This document shows, in pieces, positions 21,416 through 34,400 of a DNA stretch of 64,000 nt. The position numbers and the translations under genes are program-made. The stretch lies in NCBI GenBank assembly GCA_964035795.1, contig OZ038323.1, positions 2,128,744 through 2,192,743 on the forward strand, in the 5' to 3' direction. Every line of letters starts with the position of its first letter. The stretch's first letter is position 1. The notes below the pieces were generated by a model that was given only the letters and a program-made list of their open reading frames with translations, made no database searches and was not told the origin of the DNA. The DNA is from Pterobdella sp. o SKG-2022 (taxonomy: Eukaryota; Annelida; Clitellata; Hirudinida; Piscicolidae).

Positions 21416-24400
21416 TCAAACAACCGAGCTAGAACTGCTACTACTACCTTCTTCAGCACCATCATCAATCGAACTAGCCACCTCCCCTGCACTGCTGTCG
21501 AACTGCACTCCATACCCACCAGAAAACACCTCATTACGCCTCCACGCGTCATCCTTGAGACTTCGACCTCCAGCCCCGTTCATCTTCACCTCCTCAATGC
21601 AGATAGAATCATCACAGTGGCACCTGGGACCCCATATCCTCACCGTGCCATCGTCGGATGCAGATGCAAGCATGGAGGGTAGGGTGGGGTTCCAGTGCAC
21701 ACAGTTGACTGTGCCCGAGTGGCCTGAGAGGGACAGAATAGGCAGCTCATCATTCACGTGCCATATGAAGACTCGGTGGTCTGGTGGGTGTTTGAGCAAG
21801 TTATGTTTGTATAATTAATAATCTATCATCATATAATAAATACGATATATAAATCTCAAATAAATGATTTCAAAACAAAAAATACGAATTCAAAGTATTG
21901 AAGTTTTAAATGAAAACTTGTGTGAAAGAATAGTAAAATATTGAGTAAAAATAAAATTTATTAACTAGCAAAACCAAACGAGATTACAACCACATGACAA
22001 CATAGCAACCTTCACTGCCACTGGCGATGAAGTCATCATTGAGGCCTCCGAAGGTGGAGTGGATGGTGTACTGGCTTTGTGTCGTGCCCCTGCAAGCATT
22101 GAGAAATGTAATTTGGTATTTATAAAGCGCTTTTCGTTGTAGATCAAAGTGCTTGCTAAAAATTAAATATATCGAAAACACGCTGTGTAACAGGCGCTAA
22201 TTGTCGGTCCACGCGGGATTGAACTCGGTAACTTTAGATAATTAGTCTAATACTCTACCAGTTGAGCTATACGGAATGACATCATCACAAAATGAAGTAG
22301 GAATGAGGATTTATGTGGGTTGATGGGTGAAGGATATGAGGTTAATGGGTTTTTATGCAGGGTTGAAAATGGTAATCGTTGTTTCAGCCAGTGCACCCAA
22401 CAATGGGCCTTAAAAGATCGAAGGTGTGTAGATGGTTGATAGATGGGTGGAGGTCAAGGTGGGAAGAGACTTAAATATTGAGATGAAAGTAGGGCACTTT
22501 AAATGATACCCTTCCATACATAAATATTTATTTGATTTTCATTCTAATCAATAATTGTCGACTCAACACGGAATCGAACAACGATAATTTCAGTTAATTA
22601 GTCTAATGCTCTACCTCTTAGCTATACGGCTTCATTGTATATAATGAAACGATATAAAATGAAAAATCCAACTTAACAGTAAACATTAAATAGAATGAGG
22701 ATATCAAAATTTTCTAATTATAGTTGATAGAATAATATCATTTCATTCTGAACTCTCATGTACCATAATTGATATTCTCAAGTACTATCGAATTACACCA
22801 AATAATTATTTCATAACTCATTAATTATGTAATACTATTATAAATTCATCAAAGTTGATCTCTCCCATATCTTCTAATGTGGCGTTACATTCAATAGTAC
22901 GCCATGTTGTCATTGCATAACACCCGAAGTGAAATTTTATAATCTGACTTCATTGTAAATCGTGTTGTATTTATTGCGGTATATCTAATAGTATGCTCAC
23001 CGGTACTTCCTCAGCAAACTCTTGCATTCCAGGTCCCACATGTGAACACACTGCACAACAAGTGTTTGGTGCGGTTATTATATGCGGGAATATAACATTA
23101 AATAAATAACATTAGTTATGATATTTAATGCTTATATCATTTACACAATAACAAAATGCTGCAACCTGATTGGCCACGTTGAGAATGGCCTTGTTCCCTT
23201 TGGAGTTGAGAGCCAATGACATGATCGCTGCCTCCTCCTGGAACCTTCAATAATAATAATAATATTAGTAATATATTTATTATTAACATTATTATTTAAA
23301 TGATTATAATTGACTGAAAAATAATGGAAAAAAGAAATATTTCTTGACGCCAGCAATATAATATACTGCTAAATCATAATGATGGAGCACACAAACAGGT
23401 TATTATCGGTATGTTGGTCAAAGTCGTAAGCTCTCATGCGGTAGTGGGTGTCTGCAGCGATGACAGTCTTGTTGTTGGGCAAGCAAGCCAAGCATTGCAC
23501 TCTTATACAGTCCCACATGCTGTTCAAGTGCCCATCTGTGTTCTGAGAAGTGTGTGTTTTTTGATTATTAAAGTATAATTTTCAGTTAAACAAGTTGGCG
23601 ATCCTTCAAAATAATGCATAGTTGAAAAGTAGATATGAACCACCAAATGCAGTGACAATAATTTAAAAAATCATCCTCGATAAAGTGGCACTAACGCAGG
23701 AATAAAAGTGTCCCTTGAGACCACCGCATGACAGCTTCTTACCATCAGGATACCATGAAACACATGTGAGAAAGTCTTCGGAGGATTGATTCAGTTGACT
23801 TTTGTATTCTCCTGTCTGTGTGCGTGGGTTAAATCACTTGACAAGGTATATTTGACTAATATAATAAAGCCAAACTGTAAAATTTTCGTTCTTTTGTTTT
23901 ATTCGTCAAAACTAAAGTGAAAAATTATTGAAACAAAAAGATGCACATGATGGCTCTGAGTGTAAACTTTTGTTACAACGTCAAAATAACACTAGATAAT
24001 CTCATATACACACAAACAAACAAGCACACACAGAAACTAACAAGGACGTCCCAGATAGAGAGTTCAGAGGAATCTTCAGTACCACAGATGGCTAGGTACC
24101 TGCTGTCAGGACTCCATGCCAGAAAAGATACTCCCCCTGGTGGGCCTGAGAGACTCTTGCGGAGGGTCAGTCTGAACTGAGCCTGTGTGGGTGGGTTGTT
24201 GTTTGTGGTGAATGGAAGGGTTTTGTGGGTGTGGTGGGTAGGTGGATGTTCGTGGTGGTTAGTATGGTTTTTGGCGGGTAGAAAAAAAAATGGGTGATAT
24301 GATTGTATGGAATGTTGTGACAATGTTAGACGACATATGCAAGAGAGGATGAAATCGTGTGTTTAATATGTATGGTCCATGCAAGTACTATGTAGTTTTG

Positions 24401-27400
24401 TGATATGCACAAATATGAATTTAAATTTCAACCAATGAATAAGTATAATTTAACATTTTAATGTGATGGAAGCTACCATATCCAAATAAGAACTGAAACT
24501 GATCAATCAACAAAAAGATTACACCACACCGCCCTCCAACTACCTGATCAACATCGTAAATGTTGAAGTTGCTGTCTTTGGATCCAGTGGCAAGAATGAG
24601 GCCATCTGGCGAAAATTTGCAAAACCATGCCTCATCTCTGTGGTCGAGAAGGATCTGAGTTGTCTGACATGGGAAGTCCTCCCTGGTGTGTGTGTGTTTG
24701 TGTGTATGTGTGTTTTTAAATAACTTCAACAAACAATGTTATCATGCAAACAACCAACACAACACCACTAATTTCAACAACCTCACATCTATGCCACCTT
24801 TAATACCAACGTAACTATTACAACACCACAACTCCAAACACCCAACTACAAAAAATATGGCCCGCATAAGCCACAAAAATATACACTTCAAACCACAACA
24901 CATCTAAGCACCAAAACCATAGCCCTTCTACACCACCAAACACCTGTGTAACATAACCAACACATCACTACCACAACACACTAAAATCATTCTAAAACCA
25001 CAGCATCCCTCCAAACCCCACTCAACTCCCACACACCACACCACCCTTTTAAACCACACTGAACCTCACACACCACCACCACTCCACCACCTGGTGCAGG
25101 CATGATCAGTGAGGAGAGATACGGAGTTAAGAAGGTCGCTTATGAGAGTATTGTGGAACTTGCATTTGGATACCTGATGACGAGTATAATGTTGAATTTG
25201 CTATTGGAGAAGATGTTTAGTTGTTGAAAAATTAGATGATGTGTGAGTGATTGGGACAAAATGTTGATTATATTTATAATACGATATCCCAAAAAAGCAA
25301 CTATCCAACAAAACACTTCACAAAATTTTGCACAACACTTCACCAGCCACCCACTCAACATTACCTCACAATACAACCACCCACTCAACATCACCCCCCA
25401 TACAACCACCTACTCAACATCACCCCACCATACAACCACCCACTCAACATCACACCCCATACAACAATCCACTCAACACCACCCCCCATACAACCACCCA
25501 CTCAATATCACAAAGCACCCAACACCTAACCCCACTCTTCACAATCCCACCAACCTGATACTCGAGGGATTGTGTGAGGAGTTTGAGCAGTCTTTGGGCA
25601 GGCACGGCGAGTTGTGCTGGTAAGAAAGCTGGGTGTGTTGTCATAGTGGTGTGGTGTGATGTCATTATGTTGTCGTAATGGTAAAGATGTGGTGTGAATG
25701 TGATATATCATAAATATGTGATATATGGATGTGAGATTGACCACATGAGTATGCGGTGTGGATACAACGACAATTACACCACATCAACAGTATGATACAT
25801 GGTTTTGTAATGTTATAATTCATGCGAGTCTTTTGATCAATATCACGACGTGGTTATTGTTATAAAAGTTATGCTATTATCACAATAATAATACAAGCAA
25901 TTTTTTCGCAACCAACATTTAACAAAAATATTTTGAAATGTTTTGAATTCTTTATATATATTGTTTTTCATCTCCAAAATAAGGCAATTTTTAAATAAAT
26001 TTATTTTTTGAGAAAATATAACTTTTGAGTATATTTTTATGGCGTAAAGGCGGGAGTTCAAATTTTATAAGCCACAAAACTGAGTTGTCACTTCCACTAT
26101 TGGCTGTCTGAACCACCCTACCCTCTGCTGAAGATGTGCTATGAACAGAATGATGCTGAAGATGAACACAGGATGATAAATGAAAACAAGATACTCATGC
26201 ATAAATCGTGTTTGTTGCATTCCAAAAGAATGCTTGTCTATCAAATTAAGGTACCAAAAACGAAGGTCACTCCAACACGACCAGGTTTAAACTTAACAGA
26301 ATGGTGGGAGATAGAGAGTGGAAGCTTCCTATTGAAACAGTTATCTTTCTTATTGCTGCTTCAATCCACTTTAATTATCTCTATTTACTCTATTATTACT
26401 TTGTTTATCGTCTACTTCGTTAGGTGTGATGATAAGGTTCATTAGTCATAGGTTTTGAATATATTTCCGATAAATAGCTGAACCTTTTTATGAAATATAA
26501 AAATATCTTATTCCAAATCAAAAGCATTTTGACATGACAACCCACTTCATCTCCCCAAATGAAGCTGGGCATGGCATTTTGAATCATATAAATAAGACAA
26601 CACTGTATTAAATTTTTGTTTTAAAGGTACCAAGCTTATTTTAAGTGGAATTCCATTATCAATCATGTGACGTTTTGATTGCTTCTTATACTCTTGATGG
26701 AAAGAGGCATGCCAAAATTGATGTTTTTAAGTTCAAGTGATATTGAATTTTTGAACAAAACCATATTTAAAACCATGAGCACTCAGCAGTTTGGGACTTA
26801 CTTAATGATGTTGAACTTTAAAAGCTGTAGCTTATAAATGAAACTACTATTGAGAAATTTTTTAATTTAACTTATTGAGTTAACCATTTTTGAATTAAGT
26901 GATTTTGCTATTGGTACAGACACAGGTTCCCATGATGGCAATTTAGTTTAATTCTTCGTGAACCTCTTAACTGCAGAAACTAAGCAAAATAAGTTGAATG
27001 CATGATGATGAATTGAAACAGATTATCAGTCTTTTGAGATCGATCGACCAAAAAAGGGCTCAAGACTAAAAGGATAACATAAAAATGAATAGACAGAAAA
27101 TAAATAAAAAACACCAAAAAGCGGGCCATAACAGCATAACGTTAGAGCATTAGACATCAAATCCGAAGATGCCAAGTTTGAGTCAAACACGAAGCATGAA
27201 AAGCTGAAACTAGTGATAAAATGTGCCTAAGTCCAAAATAACACATAAAACCAGCTTCTACAAAGGTACAAGTCTCTTTCACTTCACTTATCTAAATAGG
27301 TTTGATCAATTACCTCAAATTTTGCATTACATGCCAGTCTTCAATGGAATAGTAAGTGCTTGTGAAGTTCATTTTTTAGCGGTACAAAAAAAAGAAAACA

Positions 27401-29702
27401 ATAAAAAAAAATATTAATAGTATAATAATAAAAACGATTATAACCTTCAAGACTCTCCGCCAAACGACCTCTTGAGTCCTCAGCCGACCAATGAGACATC
27501 TGTCTCAAGTCATCACTGCTTGAGCACATCAGGTATCTGAGTCAACAATAAAAATATAAATAATAACAAAAAAATAAAATCATTAATAAAAAAAATAACA
27601 CATACGAAATTTTCAGTTTTTAGAATAAACATAATTGATAAAAGCTTAAAGTAGAATCTTGAAATATTGAAATCAAAGTCAACAAACCAAAAAAAATGAC
27701 GTTTTCTGCCCAAACATACATACAAACAAACTAGTACCAAAAAAAAATTAAGGTATATAAAAATATTGTTCAACAAAAAATAAATAGCAAAAATTAAAAA
27801 ATAACAGTAAAAAATAAAACAAAGCAACAAAAAAACAATGAAGACACAAAAGACAGACGAGCTGAGGGTGTGGACGCGATCGAGGTGGCATTTGAGAGGA
27901 GTGACTTGGCTCCGAAGGATGTCGAGGGCTTGGTGCAGTTGTCCTGAGTCCAACACCTCCATGTACTTCTGCTCCAGCATCAAAAACTTCATCTTCTGTG
28001 GTAGGAATGAGTTATTTTATTGATTGTGGTGGAGATTTAGAATGGTATATACACTAGGATTTGTGGTAGGGATGGGAGAAATGATATATACTGTTATAAG
28101 TGGTAGGGATGTGAGATATGATGTATTTTGTGCTTTGTGGTAGACATGTGTTATGTGGGTGGTGGTGTGTTTAGTTTGATGATACGGTTTGTAGGAAGTT
28201 TTTGTAGGTTAGTTGTTGTAGATTTTTGATGTTGTTGTGGAAATGTTTATGCTCCTAATTAAAATCAATCACAAAAAAATCTAGAAGGATCTATGTTGGT
28301 GGTTCACAGAGTCATAATAACTATGAAAAAGCTCACACAAACATGAGATTGAAACAAAAAGATGGTGCTAACAGTGAGATCAGTGCTTGAAATGCTGAAG
28401 ACTTTCTTAAGTGTGTCCAACATACTCTCTGCCTGTGGATGTCTTTGTATATAACATGCTGTTTGGTTATGTATCTATCTACCTTGTTATGTATATGCCT
28501 ATTTGTCTACCCATCTCCAAAATTATCTATGTATATATAACTAACAATAATCTTCTTTAGTTAAAATAAATACTGCAAATTATTTGAATACAAAAAATAA
28601 TTTTATTAAGTACAAAGCTTTTTGTTAACAAAGTAACATTATCAAGTCCCTCTGTTACTTTGTTAACAAAAAGCTATGTACTTAATAAAACTATTTTCTG
28701 TGTTCAAATAAAAAATATTCAATATGAATTAAACTAATATGTGAAATTTTCTATGATTTCATGTAGAAATTTTTTGACAGCTCTATTCATGGCTTGATGA
28801 CTTATTTTTGGCTGTTTTAGTAAACAAAAACTTATCTTATATAATGACTTCAGTGAAAACCTGATATAAAAATTTAGTTATTTGTTTCTATTTATCTTTA
28901 TATACTAAAAACAATTCTAGTTACTTGAAATTTGAGAGTATTTTGGTTGTTTGATAATACTAGTTCTAATTGTTTGAAAATAAGTGACTTTGACCATTTG
29001 AAATTAAATTTTATGAAAGTACAAAAAATTTAGTTTATTAGACCAAATAATGCATAAATCTTTTTGTTTTGTGAATTTTTTTTTTTTGATAAACTGTTTT
29101 TGTTTCATACTATTGTGTTATTAAAACTATTCCACTTCACATACTATAGATATACATATATATATATATATATACATAACACAATCCTTCAGACCACTGC
29201 ATAGTGGCACAATGAAATATACATACCAAATCCCACTGCCCTGAAAGAATGTGTGTGCGCAGCTTGGACATGTGAGGGTCCTCCAACACACACCCCGACT
29301 CAGCTGTCAGCTGCTCAAATGTCCGACTATGATTTTGTGGTTTCAATATTACATTCTTGAACAAGTGAAATTATGTTGGATGATAAAAACTGAATGCTAC
29401 AATGGCACTTACTTGAAACCCAAATATCTGAGGTGCTGACCTATTATCCTTACAATTTCATTGTCTGTTTTTGAAAGAACTTTTTTTTGTGCTTTGGTTT
29501 GACTGTCATGGGGGGTAAGTGGGTGACCTTTGCAACTTCCATTTTGAGAAATTACTAAGTTTTCTCCATAAAAGTTTTTATTGTGTTTTGTTGTTTGTTT
29601 ACAATTGTTGTTTTCTTCTGAGTCATGTTCGACATCGTCCATCATGACTTGGTCTGCCACCAGAGTAGCTCCCTCAGATCTTCCGTTCGCAGAAGACATC
29701 AA
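21416..29702 (-). CDS. WDR26: WDR26 homologue (LisH-CTLH + WD40), CTLH E3 ligase component
   Basis: Exons: 29702-29413, 29326-29227, 28432-28373, 27995-27859, 27536-27445, 25628-25555, 25173-25091, 24682-24544, 24182-24042, 23815-23696, 23542-23397, 23244-23166, 23050-23001, 22089-22010, 21780-21416 (TGA); 1956 nt, 651 residues, phases consistent. WDR26 is a subunit and substrate adaptor of the GID/CTLH ubiquitin ligase. The N-terminal 80 residues are unconserved. LisH follows ([15 protein letters not shown]), then CTLH ([20 protein letters not shown]), then the WD40 propeller from about residue 285 ([55 protein letters not shown]). After the last blade there is a lineage-specific tail of about 70 residues ending in serines. 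Donors at 27858 (gtctgt) and 24041 (gttagt) are unusual but phase-forced. Confidence 0.95.
22101..22276 (-). mobile_element. tRNA-derived SINE, copy 1 (WDR26 intron)
   Basis: On the - strand the head reads ccgtatagctcaactggtag with anticodon arm TTAGA/TCTAA and box B gagttcaatcccgcg. A body and the tail aaaagcgctttataaatacc follow. It aligns over its whole length with the copy at 63656-63840. Confidence 0.85.
22551..22631 (-). mobile_element. tRNA-derived SINE, copy 2 (head only, diverged)
   Basis: The - strand reads ccgtatagctaagaggtaga, then gcattagactaattaact and gttcgattccgtg. It matches the head of the SINE at 63656, including the cgacaatt that follows the tRNA-like part, but the body is not recognisable. 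Confidence 0.7.
25335..25520. repeat. Minisatellite (about 28 bp, acaaccacccactcaacatc core) in WDR26 intron
   Basis: About six imperfect copies of a C/A-rich unit lie just downstream, in gene sense, of the exon ending at 25555. The Thr/His/Pro reading frames across it are artefacts. Confidence 0.85.
27125..27195 (+). repeat. tRNA-like (SINE head) sequence in WDR26 intron
   Basis: Reads agcataacgttagagcattag with a later caagtttgagtcaaa, resembling boxes A and B of a tRNA. No complete cloverleaf. Likely SINE remnant. Confidence 0.35.
28581..28710. repeat. Long inverted repeat, 58-bp arms, 14-nt loop (MITE-like hairpin)
   Basis: 28581-28638 and 28653-28710 are reverse complements with about six mismatches; the innermost stretch around agctttttgttaacaaagt is nearly perfect. 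Lies in the WDR26 intron 28433-29226. Confidence 0.9.
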
Positions 29703-31422
29703 ACCTTTGTCTTTTTACTAAGTCCGTACAAAAATTGACTTTTTGTTCAAATGCAGAGAAAAATTCCCAAAAAAATTATATTAAAAAAATTTTAAGCATT
29801 TCTTTTCAAAGGTTATTGCTACAGTAGTAAATATGCATTAGTTTGAGAGAAAAGTTATAAAAATATGAAGATCTCATTGTTATGAAAGGCCTACCAAAGA
29901 AACTAATAATGTATTCCAGCCTTGAAGTCGTTCGCAATAAACTTATATTTTTTAATCTCTAACTTTATAAATAAACGAAACTTTTAGAAGATTGTTTAAA
30001 TTTTAAACATAAAACTATTAAACACTGTGTATTTTAGTTTAATCAATAATCTGCTATCATATCTGAACGCTTGAGATATAAAAAACTAAACTAAAAATCA
30101 AAAATAAATTTTATCAATTTCACGGATATTCGTAGTTATATAAAGTTAGCAGCGATTGAATTAAGTTTCACTTTTCTATTTTCCTACGCAATAATTTCTG
30201 CTAGCTATGTAAACAGTAACAATGGAAACACTCAGTTCTGGTTTTATAACCACCAAAAACATTTTCTTTTCAATTTAAATTCATTTTTGTGATCCATTTT
30301 TATACACTATTAATAAATAATTTTTCCGTTGACGCAAAATAAGGAAATAGCGTAAAAATTTATCCATTAAAACCCCAAAGAAATATTAATTTTGAATATA
30401 TGAACAAGAAACCAATATTGATATATCGCAAAGCACTGAATAAACATAATGAAATCAAAAAGTTAATTTACGAGTAATTGAACATACATATTGATCAAAT
30501 AAAATAGTCAATTTTGTCCAAATATTTGTCTTAAAAATCAAAAAGCACTAGAAAAAGCTTTTCCATATGCACACTTTCTCACCTGAAGCGTACGAAGGCG
30601 TACGTTTTCAAGGTGAGCTGAATGGTAACATTCTACGTAGGAGAGGAGGAGGAGAAGATGAGTGGGAAGAGGAGGATGATTGGTTTTATGATAGTAATGG
30701 TTATGCTGATGGAGAAATGAGGGTGTATAAAAGATAATTATAAATATTGTTTTATTTAGTTTCATGACTTTTTAAAGTTTTGGATTAATTTATTAATTAT
30801 ATTTTTGAAAAAATTATTTTTTAAAATTTATTCGTTACACGACACTTTAGTTAACGATTTGAAGGGCCGTAAAATTATAAACCCACATTCACACGTACAT
30901 GCGCACACATTCCCACAAAACATCCCATACACATGCCTACATTCATGGTGAAAGTTACATGCACACAAAAACACATACACACACAAGCAAAAACTGAAAA
31001 ACCTCAAGCAAAAGACACTAAAATCACACAATTGGACACAAATGATTAACACAGTCTGAACGCAGCGTGATCATTATCGCCATCTGACGCATTGATCGTC
31101 GTGATGGGAGTCGCTTGAGAAATTTAAATATGTTACAACATCAACACTTTGCAAACTTTTTGTTTCAATGTTTTAATCTCGTGCAAAAGGTTTTAATCAC
31201 ATCCATAACGCTACAAACATATAGGAACACATACAAACACACACGCATAAGGGATACACTTCACATGCGTTTGTGTAGGTAACTCAAACATATAAGTACT
31301 GTTGTCAAGAGAAAAATCGTTATTTCAAAAGTTACAGTTTTAAAATGTCAATTGATTTTCAAGTTGAACGATTATTCACATTTGTGACCACAAGGCACTT
31401 ATAAGAACATTGCAGACATATT
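29703..31422. promoter_or_regulatory. Divergent intergenic region between WDR26 and the MFSD4-like gene
   Basis: 1.7 kb between head-to-head start codons, AT-rich, presumably holding both promoters. Around 30560-30620 is a less AT-rich patch with a gaagcgtacgaaggcgtacg motif (gcgtacg twice). No coding exon supported. Confidence 0.45.
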
Positions 31423-34400
31423 ATGGAAGCATCCACGAACCCCTTCAAACCTCAACAACCCCCTCCCATTCCCCCTCCTTCCACCACCATCTATCAAACC
31501 CTTCCCCAATCCACTCCTTATCAAGCCGCCCCTGAAGCCACCATTAACCAACCTATCCATGACTCTCCCGCAGTCATCAAACCATACACCTTCAAACAAC
31601 TCTTTCGTCATTACTGGCAAGAAGCCATAACATACTGGGCAGTGTTTGGGACGTTTGGCATGTGTGTGGCATTTCTGGGTCCCTGCTTGTTGGATATCGG
31701 GTGCCTCATCTCTTCTGGTCTCCAGTCGACAACTTGGGCATTCACTTCTCAACTTTTCTTCTCTCTTATGGGGGCTACTGTGGCTGGATACGTGGTCGAA
31801 AGGTGCGCTTTTTTGTGGATATTTTTTGTTTCATACAGCATTAAATTTTATTCCTATGTATTCAATGTTCTTGAGGTGAACTAGCGACATTTTAAAACGA
31901 AATGCTCCAAATTTTTTCTATTGTGATACGTTGAGAATTTATGATTTTTGAAAATTTGTTTTTCAAATCTTCATTTTTGTTAAGTTAAAGTCCCTTATGA
32001 AACTTAATCTACCGATATCAATATTTAGAGATAGGACCAATATTTCATGAAAACTAAAAGATTTTACTATAAGGATTCTTCGTTTATTGATATTTACAAT
32101 TAAAAAGACTTACTGTGTGTTTATTCATCAACACACATCTTTTAAAAAAACCCTCACATATTTTCCTTCTACGTTAACTAACTTTCCACCAACCCACTCT
32201 CCACCAACTTCCTCTCAACCAACCCACTTTACAACCAACCGAACTTCATAAACCACTTCATCCACAAACAACCCTAGTACCCCATCCACCCAATTCAAAA
32301 ACCAACCCCAAACACCACATACACACCCATCTTCACACACCCACCTACCCCAAACCATCATTCACCTTCATGCACACACACTCCACAAATCCCACAAACG
32401 ACACCACCTCTCTCCAGATTGGACGCCAACCTTGTGCTCTTCGTGAACACATGTTTGGTGCCTACCAGCATGTTTCTACTTCCGTTTTCATGGAACATTT
32501 GGAGCTTGTTGTTCATTCTGGCCATAATGGGGGTTAACATGGGGTTCATTGACTGCATCGCCAATCTGCAGATGTTCAAGGTGATATTATGTTGTATTGT
32601 GTTGTACTGTATTGTATTATAGCTTATTGTATTGTATTGAATTGTTTTGTATTTTGTTGTATTGTACCACAATAAACCTTCGAGATTTTTCTAACACACT
32701 TCTTATAAAACACTTCACTAGAGCGTAATTCAAACTTCAAATGTCGTTGAAATGTATTCTCACAAACACCGTTATAACAGACAAATGTTGCTATATGACA
32801 GCAACTTTATATGTAATAAGAGAGAGGGATTTGAAAGTATATGTGGTTGGAGTATCCAAAAGTTTAAGTTGGTTTATAATTTTATTCAAAACAAATGAAA
32901 TCTTCAATTGTCTGTATCATGTTCAGGTGTTGTGTAACTTTGGTTTCAGTTCCTTAGTTGTTTTAAAACTTTTTTGATTTATTGATATTTCTAATGATGG
33001 TGATGAGGATGATAAAGATGATGATGATAAAGGTAATGATGATAAAGATGATGATGATGATGCTGCTGCGGGAGGAGGGGGTTCAGCAGGTGGCTGGTGT
33101 ACACGAGGACATTTGTAGATGACATACTCAGCGGTCTCATCACCTAGGCCACATTTCCGATAGATGGTATCAACTGCTCTGTTGATTTTTGCCAACCAAT
33201 ATTTGAGTTCCGGATGGTGACCAGATTGAAGGCGGCCTGAAGTCACCTGATCTCTTCTTCCCAGTTGGCCTTTTTCTTTTCTGTTGACCTTCGATCCTCT
33301 ATCACCATAGATCCGCTGAGTGAGTTTGCGGGTTTTCGGGTGCAATCCTTTTTGACTTTTCTAAAGCTATGGCGCAGAGTTGTGTGGCTCTAGTGCCAAT
33401 TTTTGGAAAATTAGCCTCGGCAAGGATCACCTCCACTGGTGGTTTTGACTTGTCCGGTGATAGCTCGTCCCGCAAATCGTTGGCACGTCTCCAGCTTTTC
33501 CATAGTTGAAGACGACAACCACGGTAGCCATGCGGCCGCCGCATATTCAACAGCTGATCTGCCCGTCCCGATGAAGGTAGCCCGTAATGTTTGTTTGTCG
33601 TAGCCCCAGTCAGTCGTCACAAGGCATTTCAAAGCACTAGCCTGTTTCCGCAGCTTTCCGCCGACAGTCGCTGCATGGGGGACAAAGGTTAACTGACGAT
33701 CATATGTGACACCAAGGAGCTTGGGGAGGGAATTATACTTAAGTGCATGGCCACTTAGCTTCAAATTGGGACGCCAGCTAGCTTCGTGCGTGCTGGTGGT
33801 GAAAAAGGAGCATTCTGACTTCTGGACAGAGTTCCATCTTCCACCGTTTGCTCCATTCCGCGATGTGGTTCAGGTTAGTTTGCAAGCTCTATTTTGCTTG
33901 TAGTAGACCAGAGGCTTGACTCCAAACAGCTACATCGTCTGCGAAAAGGCTCACGTTGGATTGAGCGATGCCGCTGGGTAGGTCATTAAAATAAAAAAAA
34001 AACAGAAGTGGCGATAAAACTGATCCCTGTGGGACGCCTTGCTTCATTTTGAAAAGAAGCGCGTCCCGCCACACCTTGTCGTATGCTCTAAAGTAGTCGA
34101 TCAGAGCCATTACCGTACGCTGCATTGGTACGTGCTGGAACCCATCACTGATAGATTGGGAAAGTCGGAGAAGCTGGTCTTCTGTACTGCGGCCGGTACG
34201 GAACCTAGCTTGAAAGGGTGTAAGAAGATTATGACCTCCGGAAAATAGCGTAATTGGTTAATTACTAGCCTCTCCATAACTTTCCCCATCGTCGAGGTGA
34301 AAGAGATTGGCCGATAGCTATCAAGACTCTGGGCGTCTTTGCCTGCTTTAATTACTGGGCGTACATTAGCTACTCTCCAGGCTTGAGGTATCTCCATTGT

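Noticed and set aside
25243..25665. Thr/His/Pro-rich frames on both strands
   Set aside because: Minisatellite in a WDR26 intron; the only real coding part nearby is the short exon 25628-25555.
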